A program made the position numbers and the translations under genes. The notes under the pieces were generated by a model. It was not told the DNA's origin and ran no database searches. It saw only the letters and a list, made by a program, of their open reading frames with translations. A stretch of 64,000 nt of DNA. Origin: an uncultured Serinicoccus sp. (GTDB lineage: Bacteria > Actinomycetota > Actinomycetes > Actinomycetales > Dermatophilaceae). The DNA is taken from positions 124,001 to 188,000 of the forward strand of contig NZ_CANKYH010000009.1 of the NCBI RefSeq assembly GCF_947487915.1, given 5' to 3'. Shown here piece after piece: positions 29,527 through 38,967 of this stretch. Each line of letters begins with the position of its first letter. The first letter of the stretch is position 1.

Positions 29527-29532
29527 TAGTCT
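29527..29532 (+). promoter_or_regulatory. -10 box TAGTCT of sucCD
   Basis: TAGTCT just after pcrA would start transcription near 29540, leaving a leader of about 95 bases before sucC. A GTG-initiated 40-codon frame starts 8 bases after the box and ends inside sucC (29663); whether it is translated is unclear. Confidence 0.45.
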
Positions 29533-29634
29533 GCCTCGCAGTGCCGCCGACGGTGCCCCTTGCGTGCGGTCGTGCGGTGACCACCGGCAGGCCGGAGCTC
29601 CTCCGGCCCTCATCGACAGACGGGAACCGCAACT

Positions 29635-30816
29635 GTGGATCTGTTCGAGTACCAGGCACGTGACCTCTTCGAGAAGCACGGGGTGCCCGTGCTCGCCGCC
29701 GAGGTGGTCACCGACGCGGCCGACGCCGGTCCGGCGGCCGAGCGCGTCGGCGCCGACAGCGGCGGGGTCGTGGTCGTCAAGGCCCAGGTCAAGGTCGGGG
29801 GGCGGGGCAAGGCCGGTGGAGTCAAGCTCGCCCGAAGCCCGCAGGAGGCCGTGGAGGCCGCCGAGCAGATCCTCGGCATGGACATCAAGGGCCACACCGT
29901 CGGTGCCGTGATGATCGCCCAGGGGGCCAGGATCGCCGAGGAGTACTACTTCTCCCTCCTCCTGGACCGCACCAACCGTTCCCTGCTCGCGATGTGCAGC
30001 AAGGAGGGCGGGGTCGACATCGAGACCCTCGCCGAGGAGCGGCCCGAGGCCCTGGCCCGGGTGGCCGTCGACGCCCGGACCGGCATCGACGACGCCACGG
30101 CTCGTCACATCCTCGAGGAGGCCGGCTTCGACACCGCCGACGTGGACGCCATCGCCCCCGCCCTGGTCCGCCTCTGGGACGTCTACCAGGGCGAGGACGC
30201 CACGCTGGTCGAGGTCAACCCGATGGTGAAGACCGAGGACGGCCAGGTGCTGGCCCTCGACGGCAAGGTCACCCTGGACGACAACGCCGACTTCCGGCAC
30301 GAGGACCACGCCGCGCTCGCGGACACGGCGGCCGCCGACCCGCTGGAGGCCAAGGCCAAGGAGATGGGCCTCAACTACGTCAAGCTGGACGGCAACGTCG
30401 GCATCATCGGCAACGGCGCGGGCCTGGTCATGTCCACGCTCGACGTGGTCGCCTACGCCGGCGAGGAGCACACCGCCGGCCGCGCCAAGCCGGCCAACTT
30501 CCTGGACATCGGGGGCGGCGCCTCGGCCGAGGTCATGTCGAACGGGCTGGACGTCATCCTGGGCGACGACCAGGTGCGGTCCGTCTTCGTCAACGTCTTC
30601 GGCGGCATCACCGCCTGCGACGCGGTCGCCACCGGCATCGTCTCGGCGCTGGAGATCCTCGGGGACGAGGCCACCAAGCCGCTCGTGGTCCGGCTCGACG
30701 GCAACAACGTCGAGGAGGGGCGCGCCATCCTCGCCCGGGCCGACCACCCGCTGGTGACCATCGAGGACACCATGGACGGCGCCGCCCGGCGGGCCGCCGA
30801 GCTGGCCGCGAACTGA
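29635..30816 (+). CDS. sucC: Succinyl-CoA synthetase beta subunit (ADP-forming)
   Basis: A 393-residue ATP-grasp subunit of the TCA-cycle enzyme interconverting succinyl-CoA and succinate with ATP. It opens [19 protein letters not shown], contains [21 protein letters not shown] (nucleotide-binding) and [21 protein letters not shown] with the metal-binding Asn/Asp, and [15 protein letters not shown] near the C-terminus. The GTG start lacks a strong ribosome site. sucD follows after 40 bases, giving the standard two-subunit unit. Confidence 0.96.
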   Translation: MDLFEYQARDLFEKHGVPVLAAEVVTDAADAGPAAERVGADSGGVVVVKAQVKVGGRGKAGGVKLARSPQEAVEAAEQILGMDIKGHTVGAVMIAQGARIAEEYYFSLLLDRTNRSLLAMCSKEGGVDIETLAEERPEALARVAVDARTGIDDATARHILEEAGFDTADVDAIAPALVRLWDVYQGEDATLVEVNPMVKTEDGQVLALDGKVTLDDNADFRHEDHAALADTAAADPLEAKAKEMGLNYVKLDGNVGIIGNGAGLVMSTLDVVAYAGEEHTAGRAKPANFLDIGGGASAEVMSNGLDVILGDDQVRSVFVNVFGGITACDAVATGIVSALEILGDEATKPLVVRLDGNNVEEGRAILARADHPLVTIEDTMDGAARRAAELAAN

Positions 30817-30856
30817 CCCTGACGACACGACATACCGAAGGAATCTAGAGACCACC

Positions 30857-31747
30857 ATGGCGATCTTCCTCACCCACGACTCCAGCGTCATCGTCCAGGG
30901 CATGACCGGCTCGGAGGGCATGAAGCACACGCAGCGCATGCTGCGCTCGGGCACCCAGGTCGTCGGCGGCGTCAACCCGCGCAAGGCCGGGCAGACCGTC
31001 GACTTCGAGGACGGCGTGCAGGTGCCGGTCTTCGGCTCCGTCGCCGAGGCGATGGAGGCCACCGGCGCGGACGTGTCCGTCCTCTTCGTGCCGCCCGCCT
31101 TCACCAAGGCCGCGGTCGTCGAGGCGGTGGACGCGGGCATGCCGCTGGCCGTCGTCATCACCGAGGGCGTACCGGTCCAGGACACGGCCGAGTTCTTCGC
31201 CTACGCGCAGGCCAAGGGCACCACCCGCATCATCGGCCCCAACTGCCCCGGGCTCATCAGCCCTGAGCAGTCCAACGCCGGCATCATCCCGGCCGACATC
31301 ACCGGCCCCGGCCGGATCGGCCTGGTGTCCAAGTCGGGCACCCTGACCTACCAGATGATGTACGAGCTGCGCGAGATCGGTTTCTCCACGGCCGTCGGCA
31401 TCGGTGGCGACCCCATCATCGGCACCACGCACATCGACTGCCTGCAGGCCTTCCAGGACGACCCGGACACCGACGCGATCGTCATGATCGGGGAGATCGG
31501 GGGAGACGCCGAGGAGCGGGCCGCCGACTACATCAAGGAGCACGTCACCAAGCCGGTCGTCGGCTACGTCGCCGGGTTCACCGCGCCGGAGGGCAAGACC
31601 ATGGGCCACGCCGGTGCCATCGTCAGCGGGTCCTCCGGCACGGCCGCGGCCAAGAAGGAGGCCTTGGAGGCCGCCGGGGTCAAGGTCGGCAAGACCCCGT
31701 CCGAGACCGCCGAGCTCATGCGGGAGATCGTCGCGGGCCTGGGCTGA
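30857..31747 (+). CDS. sucD: Succinyl-CoA synthetase alpha subunit
   Basis: A 296-residue CoA-binding subunit. The CoA-binding Rossmann domain opens with [22 protein letters not shown], and the phospho-His segment is [19 protein letters not shown], with the active His following [21 protein letters not shown] is also diagnostic. It has the ribosome site GAAGGA before ATG 30857 and is followed by a strong hairpin terminator. Confidence 0.97.
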   Translation: MAIFLTHDSSVIVQGMTGSEGMKHTQRMLRSGTQVVGGVNPRKAGQTVDFEDGVQVPVFGSVAEAMEATGADVSVLFVPPAFTKAAVVEAVDAGMPLAVVITEGVPVQDTAEFFAYAQAKGTTRIIGPNCPGLISPEQSNAGIIPADITGPGRIGLVSKSGTLTYQMMYELREIGFSTAVGIGGDPIIGTTHIDCLQAFQDDPDTDAIVMIGEIGGDAEERAADYIKEHVTKPVVGYVAGFTAPEGKTMGHAGAIVSGSSGTAAAKKEALEAAGVKVGKTPSETAELMREIVAGLG

Positions 31748-31757
31748 GCCCGGGCGA

Positions 31758-31795
31758 GCGCCGGTCCGACCGGACTGCCCGCGTCGGACCGGCGC
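31758..31795. terminator. Hairpin terminator after sucD
   Basis: A 12-bp perfect stem (GCGCCGGTCCGA and complement) with a 14-base loop lies 10 bases after the sucD stop. Confidence 0.75.
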
Positions 31796-31828
31796 GCCTC
31801 CGCACGCCGCTGCCTGCCGTCCCCGACC

Positions 31829-33139
31829 ATGGTGGGGATGACTGTGGTGGAGCGGACGAGCGGCAGAAGGTCCCCGGAGGCGGCGCACGAGGGTGTGCCC
31901 GGGCGGGGGCCCGTCCTGACCGTCCGACGGCTCGGTGAGCTGCTCGGCGCCGCGACGGCCGGGGTCGTCTGCGTGCTCGTGGGGCTGCTCGTCGTGGTCC
32001 TGCCCACCGTGCTGGCCTGGGTCGTCGAGGAGCGCAGCACGGCGACGTTCTGGCAGACGGTCGGGGTGGGGGTCGACGTCTGGGCGCTCGCGCACCGCGC
32101 GAGCATCAGCACCCCCGCGGCCGAGGTGGTCCTGGCGCCGCTGCTGCTCACGCTGCTCTTCCTCGGGCTCTGCTGGTATGCCGCACGCCAGGTCGTCCTG
32201 AGCCGGCACCACCTCACCGCGCGGGTCCCGCGGATCGGTGGCTGGCGGACGGCGTGGAGCGCGCTCGGCGGCTCCGACGGCACGGCCTTCGTCGTCGGCT
32301 ACCTCCTCACCGGCCTGCTCGTCGCCCACACCGCGAGCTTCGGGCTCGCGCCGGTGCGGCTGCTCACGCTCGTCCCGGGCGCCGTGCTCGTGCCGCTGGT
32401 GGCTCTCGGGCTGGTGTGGCTGGGCGAGCACCGCCGGGAGGAGCACCCCACCGTCGGGGCCGGGCTGGCCTTCCTCGAGGCGCGCACGCCGGTCCTGGTG
32501 CGCCGCGCCCTCCCGCCGGTCGCCGAGGTCCTGGTCGGGCTGGTCACCGTCGCGCTGCTCCTCGTGCTGGGGCTGCTGGTGCTGCGCGGCGAGCGGATCG
32601 TCACCCTCTACGGCTCGTTGGACGCCGGACTGGTCGGCACGTCGCTGCTCACGGTCGGCCAACTCCTGGCGCTGCCCAACCTCATGGTCTGGGCACTGGC
32701 CTGGATGACCGGATCGGGGGTCACCGTCGGCACCGTCCACGTGGGGTGGACCGACACCACCGCGGGCGACCTGCCCATGCTGCCGGTGCTGGGCGCGCTG
32801 CCCGAGCCGGGGGCCATGCCGCCCGGGATGTGGGCCCTGGCGCTGGTCCCCCTGGTCGCCGGGGGCTGGATCGGCTACCGCGCCGTCGGCTCGGCCTCCC
32901 GGTTGGCCTCCTGGTGGACGAAGGCGCAGATCATGCTGGCCTCCTGCGTGGCCGTCGCGGGTGTCGTCCTGGTGCTGTCCTGGCTGGCGACAGGTGGGCT
33001 CACGCCGGGTCTGCTGGGGACGGTCGGCGTCGAGCCGTGGCGGGTGTCCGGGATGCTGCTGCTCGAGCTGGCGACGGGCGGTCTGGTGGTCGTCACCGCG
33101 CTGCACCTGAGCCGGCGCCGGCTGCGGAGCCGCCGGTGA
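31829..33139 (+). CDS. DUF6350 polytopic membrane protein
   Basis: A 436-residue hydrophobic protein with many membrane segments, for example TAGVVCVLVGLLVVVLPTVLAWVV, VLVGLVTVALLLVLGLLVL and LMVWALAWMTGSGVTVGTVHVGW. It matches the DUF6350 family, found next to purN in many Micrococcales; the last segment quoted is the part I recognise best. Function unknown. The ATG at 31829 is the first in frame; ATG 31838 is equally possible because neither has a strong ribosome site. It ends 16 bases before purN. Confidence 0.75.
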   Translation: MVGMTVVERTSGRRSPEAAHEGVPGRGPVLTVRRLGELLGAATAGVVCVLVGLLVVVLPTVLAWVVEERSTATFWQTVGVGVDVWALAHRASISTPAAEVVLAPLLLTLLFLGLCWYAARQVVLSRHHLTARVPRIGGWRTAWSALGGSDGTAFVVGYLLTGLLVAHTASFGLAPVRLLTLVPGAVLVPLVALGLVWLGEHRREEHPTVGAGLAFLEARTPVLVRRALPPVAEVLVGLVTVALLLVLGLLVLRGERIVTLYGSLDAGLVGTSLLTVGQLLALPNLMVWALAWMTGSGVTVGTVHVGWTDTTAGDLPMLPVLGALPEPGAMPPGMWALALVPLVAGGWIGYRAVGSASRLASWWTKAQIMLASCVAVAGVVLVLSWLATGGLTPGLLGTVGVEPWRVSGMLLLELATGGLVVVTALHLSRRRLRSRR

Positions 33140-33155
33140 GCCCGGCCGGTCACCG

Positions 33156-33749
33156 GTGAGCGGGCTGCCCCGACCCCGCGTGGTGGCCCTCGTCTCGGGC
33201 AGCGGCACCCTCCTGGAGGCGGTGCTCGAGGCGTGCACCGACCCCGCCTACGCCGTGGACGTCGTGGCCGTGGGCGCCGACCGGGACGGGATCGAGGGGT
33301 TGGCGCGGGCGCGCCGGCGCGGTCTGCCGACCTTCGTCGAGCCGGTGAGCGCCCACCCGGACCGGGAGGCGTGGGACGTCGCGCTGGCCGGTCGGATCGG
33401 TGCCCACCACCCCGACCTCGTGCTCAGCGCGGGGTTCATGCGGATCCTGGGCCCGGCCGTGCTGGCCGCCCACCGCGTCGTCAACACCCACCCCGCGCTG
33501 CTGCCCTCGTTCCCGGGGGCGCACGCGGTCCGGGACGCCCTCGCCCACGGCGTCAGGGTCAGCGGATGCACCCTCCACGAGGTCGACGCCGGTGTCGACA
33601 CCGGCCGGATCCTCGACCAGCGCGCCGTGCCGGTGCTGGCCGGCGACACCGAGGAGAGCCTGCACGAGCGGATCAAGGTCGCCGAGCGGGAGATGCTCGT
33701 CGCGGCCCTACCCGGGCTGGCGCGCGTGCACCCGCTCGATGACGCCTAG
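33156..33749 (+). CDS. purN: Phosphoribosylglycinamide formyltransferase PurN
   Basis: A 197-residue enzyme that formylates GAR with 10-formyl-THF in purine synthesis. The N-terminal VVALVSGSGTLLEAVLEAC, the catalytic region HPALLPSFPGAHAVRDAL (His and downstream Asp) and HEVDAGVDTGRIL are all present at normal length. It precedes purH, which uses the same cofactor, with a methyltransferase gene on the opposite strand between them. Its last 42 bases overlap that gene antisense. Confidence 0.94.
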   Translation: MSGLPRPRVVALVSGSGTLLEAVLEACTDPAYAVDVVAVGADRDGIEGLARARRRGLPTFVEPVSAHPDREAWDVALAGRIGAHHPDLVLSAGFMRILGPAVLAAHRVVNTHPALLPSFPGAHAVRDALAHGVRVSGCTLHEVDAGVDTGRILDQRAVPVLAGDTEESLHERIKVAEREMLVAALPGLARVHPLDDA

Positions 33750-34328
33750 CGTCGTCCGCTGCGACTCCACCACCTGCAGGCCGAGGGCGGCCAGCCGGGT
33801 CGCGGGGCGTCGCCCCAGGTGCTCGCCGGCCAGCGGCACGGTGGCCACGTCCACCAGCGCCTGCGGCGCCCGCACCCACCAGCGGTCGGAGGCCACGTGG
33901 TCGGCCAGCAGCAGCGACCCGCCGGGTCCCAGCACGCGGACCATCTCCGCGAGGGCAGCCCCGAGGTCGGGCACGCAGCACAGGGTGAAGGTCGAGACGA
34001 CCGTGTCCACGGAGGCGTCGTCGACGGCGAGGGCGCCCGCGTCGCCCAGCACGAAGGTCGCCGGCCGGCCGACCTCGGCCGCCCGCCGCCGGGCCCGCTC
34101 GAGCATGGGGGCGCTGCGCTCGAGGCACACGAGGTCGACGCCGGCCGGGTAGAAGGCCAGGTTCGCCCCGGTCCCCACCCCGACCTCGAGCACGCGCCCG
34201 TGGGCGCGCCCCGCCACCCAGGGGCGGCTGGCCGCGAGGAAGCGGCGTTCCACGCCGGCCGACACCTCGTCGTAGCGGCCGGCGAGCCGGTCCCAGTGCC
34301 GTGCGTGCCGTGCGTCCTGTGCGTCCAC
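33708..34328 (-). CDS. Class I SAM-dependent methyltransferase (UbiE-like)
   Basis: A 206-residue methyltransferase: [19 protein letters not shown] is motif [21 protein letters not shown] motif II with the acidic ribose-binding residue, and [39 protein letters not shown] covers motifs IV and post-IV. It resembles small-molecule methyltransferases of the UbiE/COQ5 type; the substrate is unknown. The GTG start at 34328 has TAGGTT 6 bases upstream, so it is probably leaderless. Its 3' end overlaps purN by 42 bases. Confidence 0.85.
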   Translation of the reverse strand: MDAQDARHARHWDRLAGRYDEVSAGVERRFLAASRPWVAGRAHGRVLEVGVGTGANLAFYPAGVDLVCLERSAPMLERARRRAAEVGRPATFVLGDAGALAVDDASVDTVVSTFTLCCVPDLGAALAEMVRVLGPGGSLLLADHVASDRWWVRAPQALVDVATVPLAGEHLGRRPATRLAALGLQVVESQRTTLGVIERVHARQPG

Positions 34329-34334
34329 GTCCCG

Positions 34335-34340
34335 AACCTA
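34335..34340 (-). promoter_or_regulatory. -10 box TAGGTT of leaderless methyltransferase gene
   Basis: TAGGTT on the minus strand ends 6 bases before the GTG at 34328. Confidence 0.6.
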
Positions 34341-34366
34341 CGCCCGGGGGCGTGGTCACTCGCGGC

Positions 34367-34372
34367 TAGACT
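34367..34372 (+). promoter_or_regulatory. -10 box TAGACT of purH
   Basis: TAGACT predicts transcription start near 34379-34380, immediately before the conserved part of the ZTP riboswitch. Confidence 0.6.
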
Positions 34373-34378
34373 GGGGCC

Positions 34379-34447
34379 ACACGACTGGCGCGGGTGGGAC
34401 ACCACCGGGGAGTGCACGCGTGGGTATCGCCCGCCTGGGTGCCCGCA
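34379..34447 (+). ncRNA. ZTP riboswitch (pfl motif) upstream of purH
   Basis: The leader contains, in order, ACGACTGGCG (34381-34390), a small GGTG/CACC hairpin, ACCACCGGGGAG (34401-34412) and CCGCCTGGG (34431-34439): the conserved blocks of the ZTP/pfl riboswitch, which turns on genes when ZTP signals 10-formyl-THF shortage. Placement 57 bases upstream of purH, whose enzyme consumes the ZTP precursor ZMP and 10-formyl-THF, fits well. The expression platform between 34448 and the purH start is GC-rich; no T-tract terminator is evident, so control of translation is likely. Confidence 0.85.
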
Positions 34448-34503
34448 CCGTCCGTCCGGGCGCCGGAACCGGCTGCCCGGCCCGCACCAGAGGAGCGATC
34501 CGC

Positions 34504-36114
34504 GTGAGCACCCCGACCCCCTCCAGCGACACCCCGCCCGACGAGCGCCGGCCGGTCCGTCGCGCCCTCGTCTCGGTCTACGACAAGACCGGCCTCGACG
34601 AGCTCGTCACCGGCCTGGCCGAGGCCGGCGTGGCCCTGGTCTCCACCGGCGGGTCGGCCGCCCGCATCGAGAGCCTCGGCCTCCCGGTCACCCGCGTGGA
34701 GGAGCTCACCGGCTTCCCCGAGTGCCTCGACGGCCGGGTCAAGACCCTGCACCCGCGGGTGCACGCCGGGCTGCTGGCGGACACGACCAACCCCGAGCAC
34801 GTGCGGCAGCTGGACGAGCTCGGCGTCGAGGGCTTCGACCTGGTCGTCGGCAACCTCTACCCGTTCGCCGACACGGTGGCCTCCGGGGCCGACGAGGAGG
34901 CCTGCGTCGAGCAGATCGACATCGGCGGGCCCTCCATGGTCCGTGCCGCCGCCAAGAACCACCGCAGCGTCGCCGTCGTCACCAGCCCCACGGCATACCC
35001 GGAGGTGCTGGGCGCGCTCGCCGCCGGCGGGTTCACCCTCGCGCAGCGCCGGCGGCTCGCCGCCGCCGCCTTCGTGCACACGGCGACCTACGACGTGCAC
35101 GTCGCGTCGTGGATGGGCAACGCGCTCGCCGACAGCGGTGACGGAACCGGCTTCCCCGCCTGGATGGGAGCGACCTGGGACCGGGCGGCGGTGCTGCGCT
35201 ACGGCGAGAACCCGCACCAGCGGGCCGCGCTCTACGCCGACGGCCACGCGACCGGACCCGGCCTGGCCCAGGCCGAGCAGCTGGGCGGCAAGGAGATGTC
35301 CTTCAACAACTACGTCGACGCCGACGCCGCCCGCCGCGCCGCGCACGACCACGGCGACCAGCCGACCGTGGCGATCATCAAGCACGCGAACCCGTGCGGG
35401 ATCGCCGTCGGGACCGATGTCGCCGACGCCCACGCCAAGGCGCACGCCTGCGACCCGGTCTCCGCCTTCGGCGGGATCGTCGCGACCAACCGCCCGGTGA
35501 GCCAGCAGATGGCCCGGCAGGTCGCCGACGTCTTCACCGAGGTCGTCGTGGCGCCGGACTTCGAGCCGGCGGCCCTGGAGCTGCTGCGCACGAAGAAGAA
35601 CCTGCGGCTGCTCCGGGTCGCGCCGCCGCGGACCGGCGGGACCGAGACCCGCCCCATCTCCGGAGGGCTGCTCGTGCAGGAGGTCGACGCCGTGGACGCG
35701 CAGGTGGACGATGGTGGTGACGACGCCGCCCGCTGGCGCCTGGTGGCCGGCGACCCCGCCGACGACGCGACCCTCGCCGACCTGCAGTTCGCCTGGCGGG
35801 CGGTACGGGCCACCCGCTCCAACGCGATCCTGCTGGCCGACGCCGGCGCGTCGGTCGGGGTCGGCATGGGCCAGGTCAACCGGGTGGACTCCTGCCAGCT
35901 GGCGGTGCGCCGCGCGGGGGAGCGGGCGGCCGGGTCGGTCGCGTCCTCCGACGCGTTCTTCCCCTTCGCCGACGGGCTCCAGGTGCTGCTCGACGCCGGG
36001 GTGCGGGCAGTGGTCGCCCCGGGTGGGTCGATCCGGGACGAGGAGGTCGTCGCCGCGGCCGGGCGTGCGGGGGTGACGATGTACTTCACCGGCACCCGGC
36101 ACTTTGCCCACTGA
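34504..36114 (+). CDS. purH: AICAR transformylase/IMP cyclohydrolase PurH
   Basis: A 536-residue bifunctional enzyme for the last two steps to IMP. The N-terminal cyclohydrolase has [30 protein letters not shown] and [15 protein letters not shown]; the transformylase half has [23 protein letters not shown]-like [13 protein letters not shown] and [10 protein letters not shown]. The GTG at 34504 is chosen for the AGAGGAG ribosome site; in-frame sequence upstream lies within the riboswitch. It is regulated by the upstream ZTP riboswitch and overlaps the DMT transporter gene by 11 bases. Confidence 0.96.
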   Translation: MSTPTPSSDTPPDERRPVRRALVSVYDKTGLDELVTGLAEAGVALVSTGGSAARIESLGLPVTRVEELTGFPECLDGRVKTLHPRVHAGLLADTTNPEHVRQLDELGVEGFDLVVGNLYPFADTVASGADEEACVEQIDIGGPSMVRAAAKNHRSVAVVTSPTAYPEVLGALAAGGFTLAQRRRLAAAAFVHTATYDVHVASWMGNALADSGDGTGFPAWMGATWDRAAVLRYGENPHQRAALYADGHATGPGLAQAEQLGGKEMSFNNYVDADAARRAAHDHGDQPTVAIIKHANPCGIAVGTDVADAHAKAHACDPVSAFGGIVATNRPVSQQMARQVADVFTEVVVAPDFEPAALELLRTKKNLRLLRVAPPRTGGTETRPISGGLLVQEVDAVDAQVDDGGDDAARWRLVAGDPADDATLADLQFAWRAVRATRSNAILLADAGASVGVGMGQVNRVDSCQLAVRRAGERAAGSVASSDAFFPFADGLQVLLDAGVRAVVAPGGSIRDEEVVAAAGRAGVTMYFTGTRHFAH

Positions 36115-37141
36115 CCTCGCCGAGGAGTCCTCGGCCGGGGCAGGCCCCCTGGTGACGACCCTCCTGCCGCTGCTCGCGGCCGGTGGCTGCGGGGCGGGGC
36201 TGCCGGTGCAGTCCCGGGTCAACGGGGTGCTCTCGGAGCAGGTGGGGGCGCTCCCGGCGGCCACGCTGTCCTTCGGCAGCGGGCTGGTCGTGCTCACGCT
36301 GCTGCTGGCGCTCGCCCCGTTGCGCCGGCGCGCCGCGGCCGTGTGGGTGGCGGTGCGGTCCGGGGGGCTGCGGCGCTGGCAGGTGGTCGGTGGTGTCGGG
36401 GGTGCGCTGCTCGTCGCCAGCCAGACGTATGCCGTGCCGCTGGTCGGGGTGACCGCCTTCCTCGTCGCCGTGATCGGCGGGCAGTCGGTCAGCGCGCTGC
36501 TCGTGGACCGCGCCGGTCTCGGCCCGGGACCCGCGCAGCCGTGGCGGGCCGGTCGGGTGGGGGCGGCCGCGCTCGCCGTGGTCGGGGTGGCGGTCGCTGC
36601 CACGGCCCGGCCGCAGGAGGACGGTGCCGCGGCCGGTGCGGGCGTGGGGTTCGCTGTGGCGCTCGTCCTGGTCTGCGCCGCCGGCGCGCTCACCTCGGTG
36701 CAGCAGGCGCTCAACGGCGTGGTGACCACCGTGAGCAGGGCGCCGGTCGCGACCGCGTGGGTCAACTTCCTCACCGGGACGCTGACCCTGGTGCTCATCG
36801 GGCTGGTGGCCTCGCTCGCCGGCGGGGTGCGACCGAGTGCCGTGGACGCCGGGCTGCCCTGGTGGGCGTGGACCGGAGGGGTCATGGGCATCGTCTTCAT
36901 CGCCCTCGCGGCCTACGCGGTGCAGCACCTGCCCGTCCTCGTCTTCGCCCTGGTCACGATCACGACCCAGCTGCTGGTGGGCGTGCTGCTCGACGCCCTG
37001 GACCCGGTGGGTCGTGCGGCCCTCGGCCCCCAGCTGCTCCTCGGCGTCGCCCTGGCGCTCACGGCCTCGGTCTGGGCCGCGCTTGCCCGACCCGCCCGAC
37101 GTCGGCGCGCGTCCTCGCCCGCGGTGGTCGCGCACCGGTAG
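36104..37141 (+). CDS. DMT-family transporter (YdcZ/EamA type)
   Basis: A 345-residue protein with ten predicted hydrophobic segments in two halves, as in the DMT_YdcZ family: [24 protein letters not shown] with the Pro-x-Gln-x-x-x-Asn motif in the first half and [15 protein letters not shown] in the second, reflecting an internal duplication. The substrate is unknown. The TTG at 36104 overlaps purH by 11 bases; a GTG at 36152 is an alternative start. It may share the purH transcript. Confidence 0.78.
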   Translation: MPTDLAEESSAGAGPLVTTLLPLLAAGGCGAGLPVQSRVNGVLSEQVGALPAATLSFGSGLVVLTLLLALAPLRRRAAAVWVAVRSGGLRRWQVVGGVGGALLVASQTYAVPLVGVTAFLVAVIGGQSVSALLVDRAGLGPGPAQPWRAGRVGAAALAVVGVAVAATARPQEDGAAAGAGVGFAVALVLVCAAGALTSVQQALNGVVTTVSRAPVATAWVNFLTGTLTLVLIGLVASLAGGVRPSAVDAGLPWWAWTGGVMGIVFIALAAYAVQHLPVLVFALVTITTQLLVGVLLDALDPVGRAALGPQLLLGVALALTASVWAALARPARRRRASSPAVVAHR

Positions 37142-37144
37142 GCT
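37139..37144 (+). promoter_or_regulatory. -10 box TAGGCT of leaderless ACT-domain gene
   Basis: TAGGCT overlaps the stop codon of the transporter gene and ends 7 bases before the ATG at 37152. Confidence 0.6.
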
Positions 37145-37151
37145 CCCCGCC

Positions 37152-37703
37152 ATGGCGACTCTCGTGATCACGGTCATCGGCGACGACCGCCCCGGCCTGG
37201 TCGCCGTGCTGGCCGACGTGGTGGCCGAGCACGGCGGGAGCTGGGAGCGCAGCCAGCTGGCCGAGCTCGCCGGTAAGTTCGCCGGCATCGTCACCGTGGA
37301 CGTCCCCGACAGCCGGTCCCGGTCCCTGGCCGAGGCCCTGGGGGGTCTCGGGGGGGTGCTGGAGACGACCGTGCACCTCGTGGGGGAGGACGAGTTAGTC
37401 GCCACCGCCCCGGCGGGCCCCGAGGGGGACCTGCTGCACCTGGACCTGGTGGGCAACGACCGCCCCGGCATCGTCAAGGAGATCACCGGCATCCTGGCGG
37501 AGCACGAGGTGTCCGTGGAGGACCTCCAGACGAAGGTCGTGCCGGCCCCGCAGGCCGGCGGTGACCTCTTCGCCGCCAAGGTGCGCCTGCGTGCGCCGGC
37601 CGACACCGACCTGTCGGCCCTGCGGCGGGCCCTGGAGGAGCTGGCCGCCGAGCTCCTCGTGGACATCAGCCTCGACGCCGAGGACCAGACGGAGTGGGAG
37701 TGA
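37152..37703 (+). CDS. Two-ACT-domain protein, GcvR-like
   Basis: A 183-residue protein made of two ACT domains (about residues 3-75, [21 protein letters not shown], and 92-172, [21 protein letters not shown]). Both carry the DRPG ligand-binding turn, as in GcvR-type glycine cleavage regulators and similar actinobacterial proteins. It has no DNA-binding or catalytic domain, so it would act by sensing an amino acid and binding a partner. It stands just before folD, which uses glycine-derived one-carbon units. Confidence 0.8.
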   Translation: MATLVITVIGDDRPGLVAVLADVVAEHGGSWERSQLAELAGKFAGIVTVDVPDSRSRSLAEALGGLGGVLETTVHLVGEDELVATAPAGPEGDLLHLDLVGNDRPGIVKEITGILAEHEVSVEDLQTKVVPAPQAGGDLFAAKVRLRAPADTDLSALRRALEELAAELLVDISLDAEDQTEWE

Positions 37704-37724
37704 GCCCCGTCGCCCGCACGTCCC

Positions 37725-37730
37725 TAGACT
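37725..37730 (+). promoter_or_regulatory. -10 box TAGACT of leaderless folD
   Basis: TAGACT ends 7 bases before the folD ATG; no ribosome site intervenes. Confidence 0.65.
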
Positions 37731-37737
37731 CGACGCC

Positions 37738-38589
37738 ATGACCGCGACGATCCTCGACGGCAAGGCCGTGCACGCGACGATCCAGGACGAGCTGCGCACC
37801 CGGGTCGAGGCCCTGGCCCGGCGGGGGGTCGTGCCCGGCCTGGCCACCGTCCTCGTGGGCGAGGACCCGGCCAGCCGCTGGTACGTCGGGGCCAAGCACA
37901 AGGACTGCGCCGCGATCGGCATCACCTCGGTGCGGCGCGAGCTGCCCGCCGGCTCCGGCCTCGCCGACGTCCTGTCCACCGTCGACGAGCTCAACGCCGA
38001 TCCCGCGGTGACCGCCTTCCTGGTCCAGCAGCCCACGGGCCTGGACGAGTTCGCCATCCTCTCCCGGGTCGACCCGGCCAAGGACGTCGACGGGCTGCAT
38101 CCGCAGAACCTCGGAGCCCTCGTGCTGGGCGAGCCGGCGCCGCTGCCGTGCACCCCCGTGGGGTGCGTGGAGCTGCTGCGTCGCTTCGACGTGCCGATCG
38201 CCGGTGCCGAGGTCGTCGTGGTGGGGCGTGGCCTCACCGTCGGACGGCCCCTGGGCCTCATCCTCACGCGGCGCAGCGAGAACGCGACGGTGACCCTATG
38301 CCATACCGGCACGCGGGACCTCGCCGCACACACGCGGAGGGCCGACATCGTCATCTCGGCGGCCGGCGTGCCCGACATGATCACCCCGGACATGGTCAAG
38401 CCGGGTGCGGCCGTGATGGACGTGGGCGTCGCCCGTCGGGACGGCAAGATCGCCGGCGACGTGCACCGGGACGTCGCGGAGGTGGCCGGCTGGTTGACCC
38501 CGAACCCCGGCGGCGTGGGCCCCATGACGCGGGCGATGCTGCTGAGCAATGTCGTGGAGGCCGCGGAACGCACCCTCGACGCGGCGTGA
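37738..38589 (+). CDS. folD: Methylene-THF dehydrogenase/cyclohydrolase FolD
   Basis: A 283-residue bifunctional enzyme converting 5,10-methylene-THF to 10-formyl-THF. Visible: [18 protein letters not shown] with the catalytic Tyr and Lys, PTGLDE-type [10 protein letters not shown], and [18 protein letters not shown], the NADP-binding loop, then [15 protein letters not shown]. It makes the cofactor used by PurN and PurH, both encoded just upstream. It overlaps the DUF3017 gene by one base (TGATG). A CAT codon in Cys-His-Thr-Gly falls in a GCCATACC variant of the window-wide octamer. Confidence 0.95.
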   Translation: MTATILDGKAVHATIQDELRTRVEALARRGVVPGLATVLVGEDPASRWYVGAKHKDCAAIGITSVRRELPAGSGLADVLSTVDELNADPAVTAFLVQQPTGLDEFAILSRVDPAKDVDGLHPQNLGALVLGEPAPLPCTPVGCVELLRRFDVPIAGAEVVVVGRGLTVGRPLGLILTRRSENATVTLCHTGTRDLAAHTRRADIVISAAGVPDMITPDMVKPGAAVMDVGVARRDGKIAGDVHRDVAEVAGWLTPNPGGVGPMTRAMLLSNVVEAAERTLDAA

Positions 38590-38891
38590 TGGGCAGCGCG
38601 CCGGGGGAGGAGCTGCGGCGGGAGTCCGGCGCCGCGACGCAGCCGCTGGGTGCCTGGTGGGTCGGGGTGCTCGGCCTGGTGGTCTCCGGCGTGCTGCTGA
38701 CCTCGTCGAACCTGCGCGCCTACGGCTACGCCCTCGGTGCCACCCTGGGCGTGCTCGCCCTGCTGCGGGCGTTCCTGCCGCCCGGCCGGGCGGGCGGCCT
38801 GGAGGTGCGCAGCCGGCTCACCGACGTCGCGACACTGCTCCTGCTGGGCACGGCGACGGTGACCGTCGCCGCGACCCTGCGCCTGGGCTGA
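38589..38891 (+). CDS. DUF3017 small membrane protein
   Basis: A 100-residue protein with three hydrophobic segments (AWWVGVLGLVVSGVLLTSS; YGYALGATLGVLALLRAFL; DVATLLLLGTATVTVAATL), matching DUF3017, which follows folD in many Micrococcales. It begins in a TGATG junction with folD. Function unknown. A 26-bp perfect palindrome lies 33 bases after its stop. Confidence 0.8.
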   Translation: MGSAPGEELRRESGAATQPLGAWWVGVLGLVVSGVLLTSSNLRAYGYALGATLGVLALLRAFLPPGRAGGLEVRSRLTDVATLLLLGTATVTVAATLRLG

Positions 38892-38924
38892 GCCACGGCC
38901 GCCGGCGTCCCGTTCTCTGCTCCG

Positions 38925-38950
38925 GCCACGGCATACCGGTATGCCGTGGC
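38925..38950. terminator. 26-bp perfect palindrome between DUF3017 and mdh
   Basis: GCCACGGCATACC is followed without a spacer by its exact complement. It lies between two convergent genes where a bidirectional terminator is expected, but it also consists of two head-to-head copies of the octamer GGCATACC that recurs across the window, so it may be a protein-binding site. Confidence 0.5.
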
Positions 38951-38967
38951 GCCCGGGCCGGTGAGGA

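Noticed and set aside
29541-29663. A 40-codon leader ORF before sucC, starting 8 bases after TAGTCT
   Set aside because: Gap of 8 does not fit the 6-base rule for GTG starts here, and it overlaps the sucC start in another frame without a coupling junction. Kept only as a note on the promoter.
26953-31185. A 1410-codon open frame on the minus strand
   Set aside because: It is antisense to pcrA, sucC and sucD, whose proteins are unmistakable, and its translation is low-complexity His/Asp/Gly-rich sequence typical of high-GC shadow frames.
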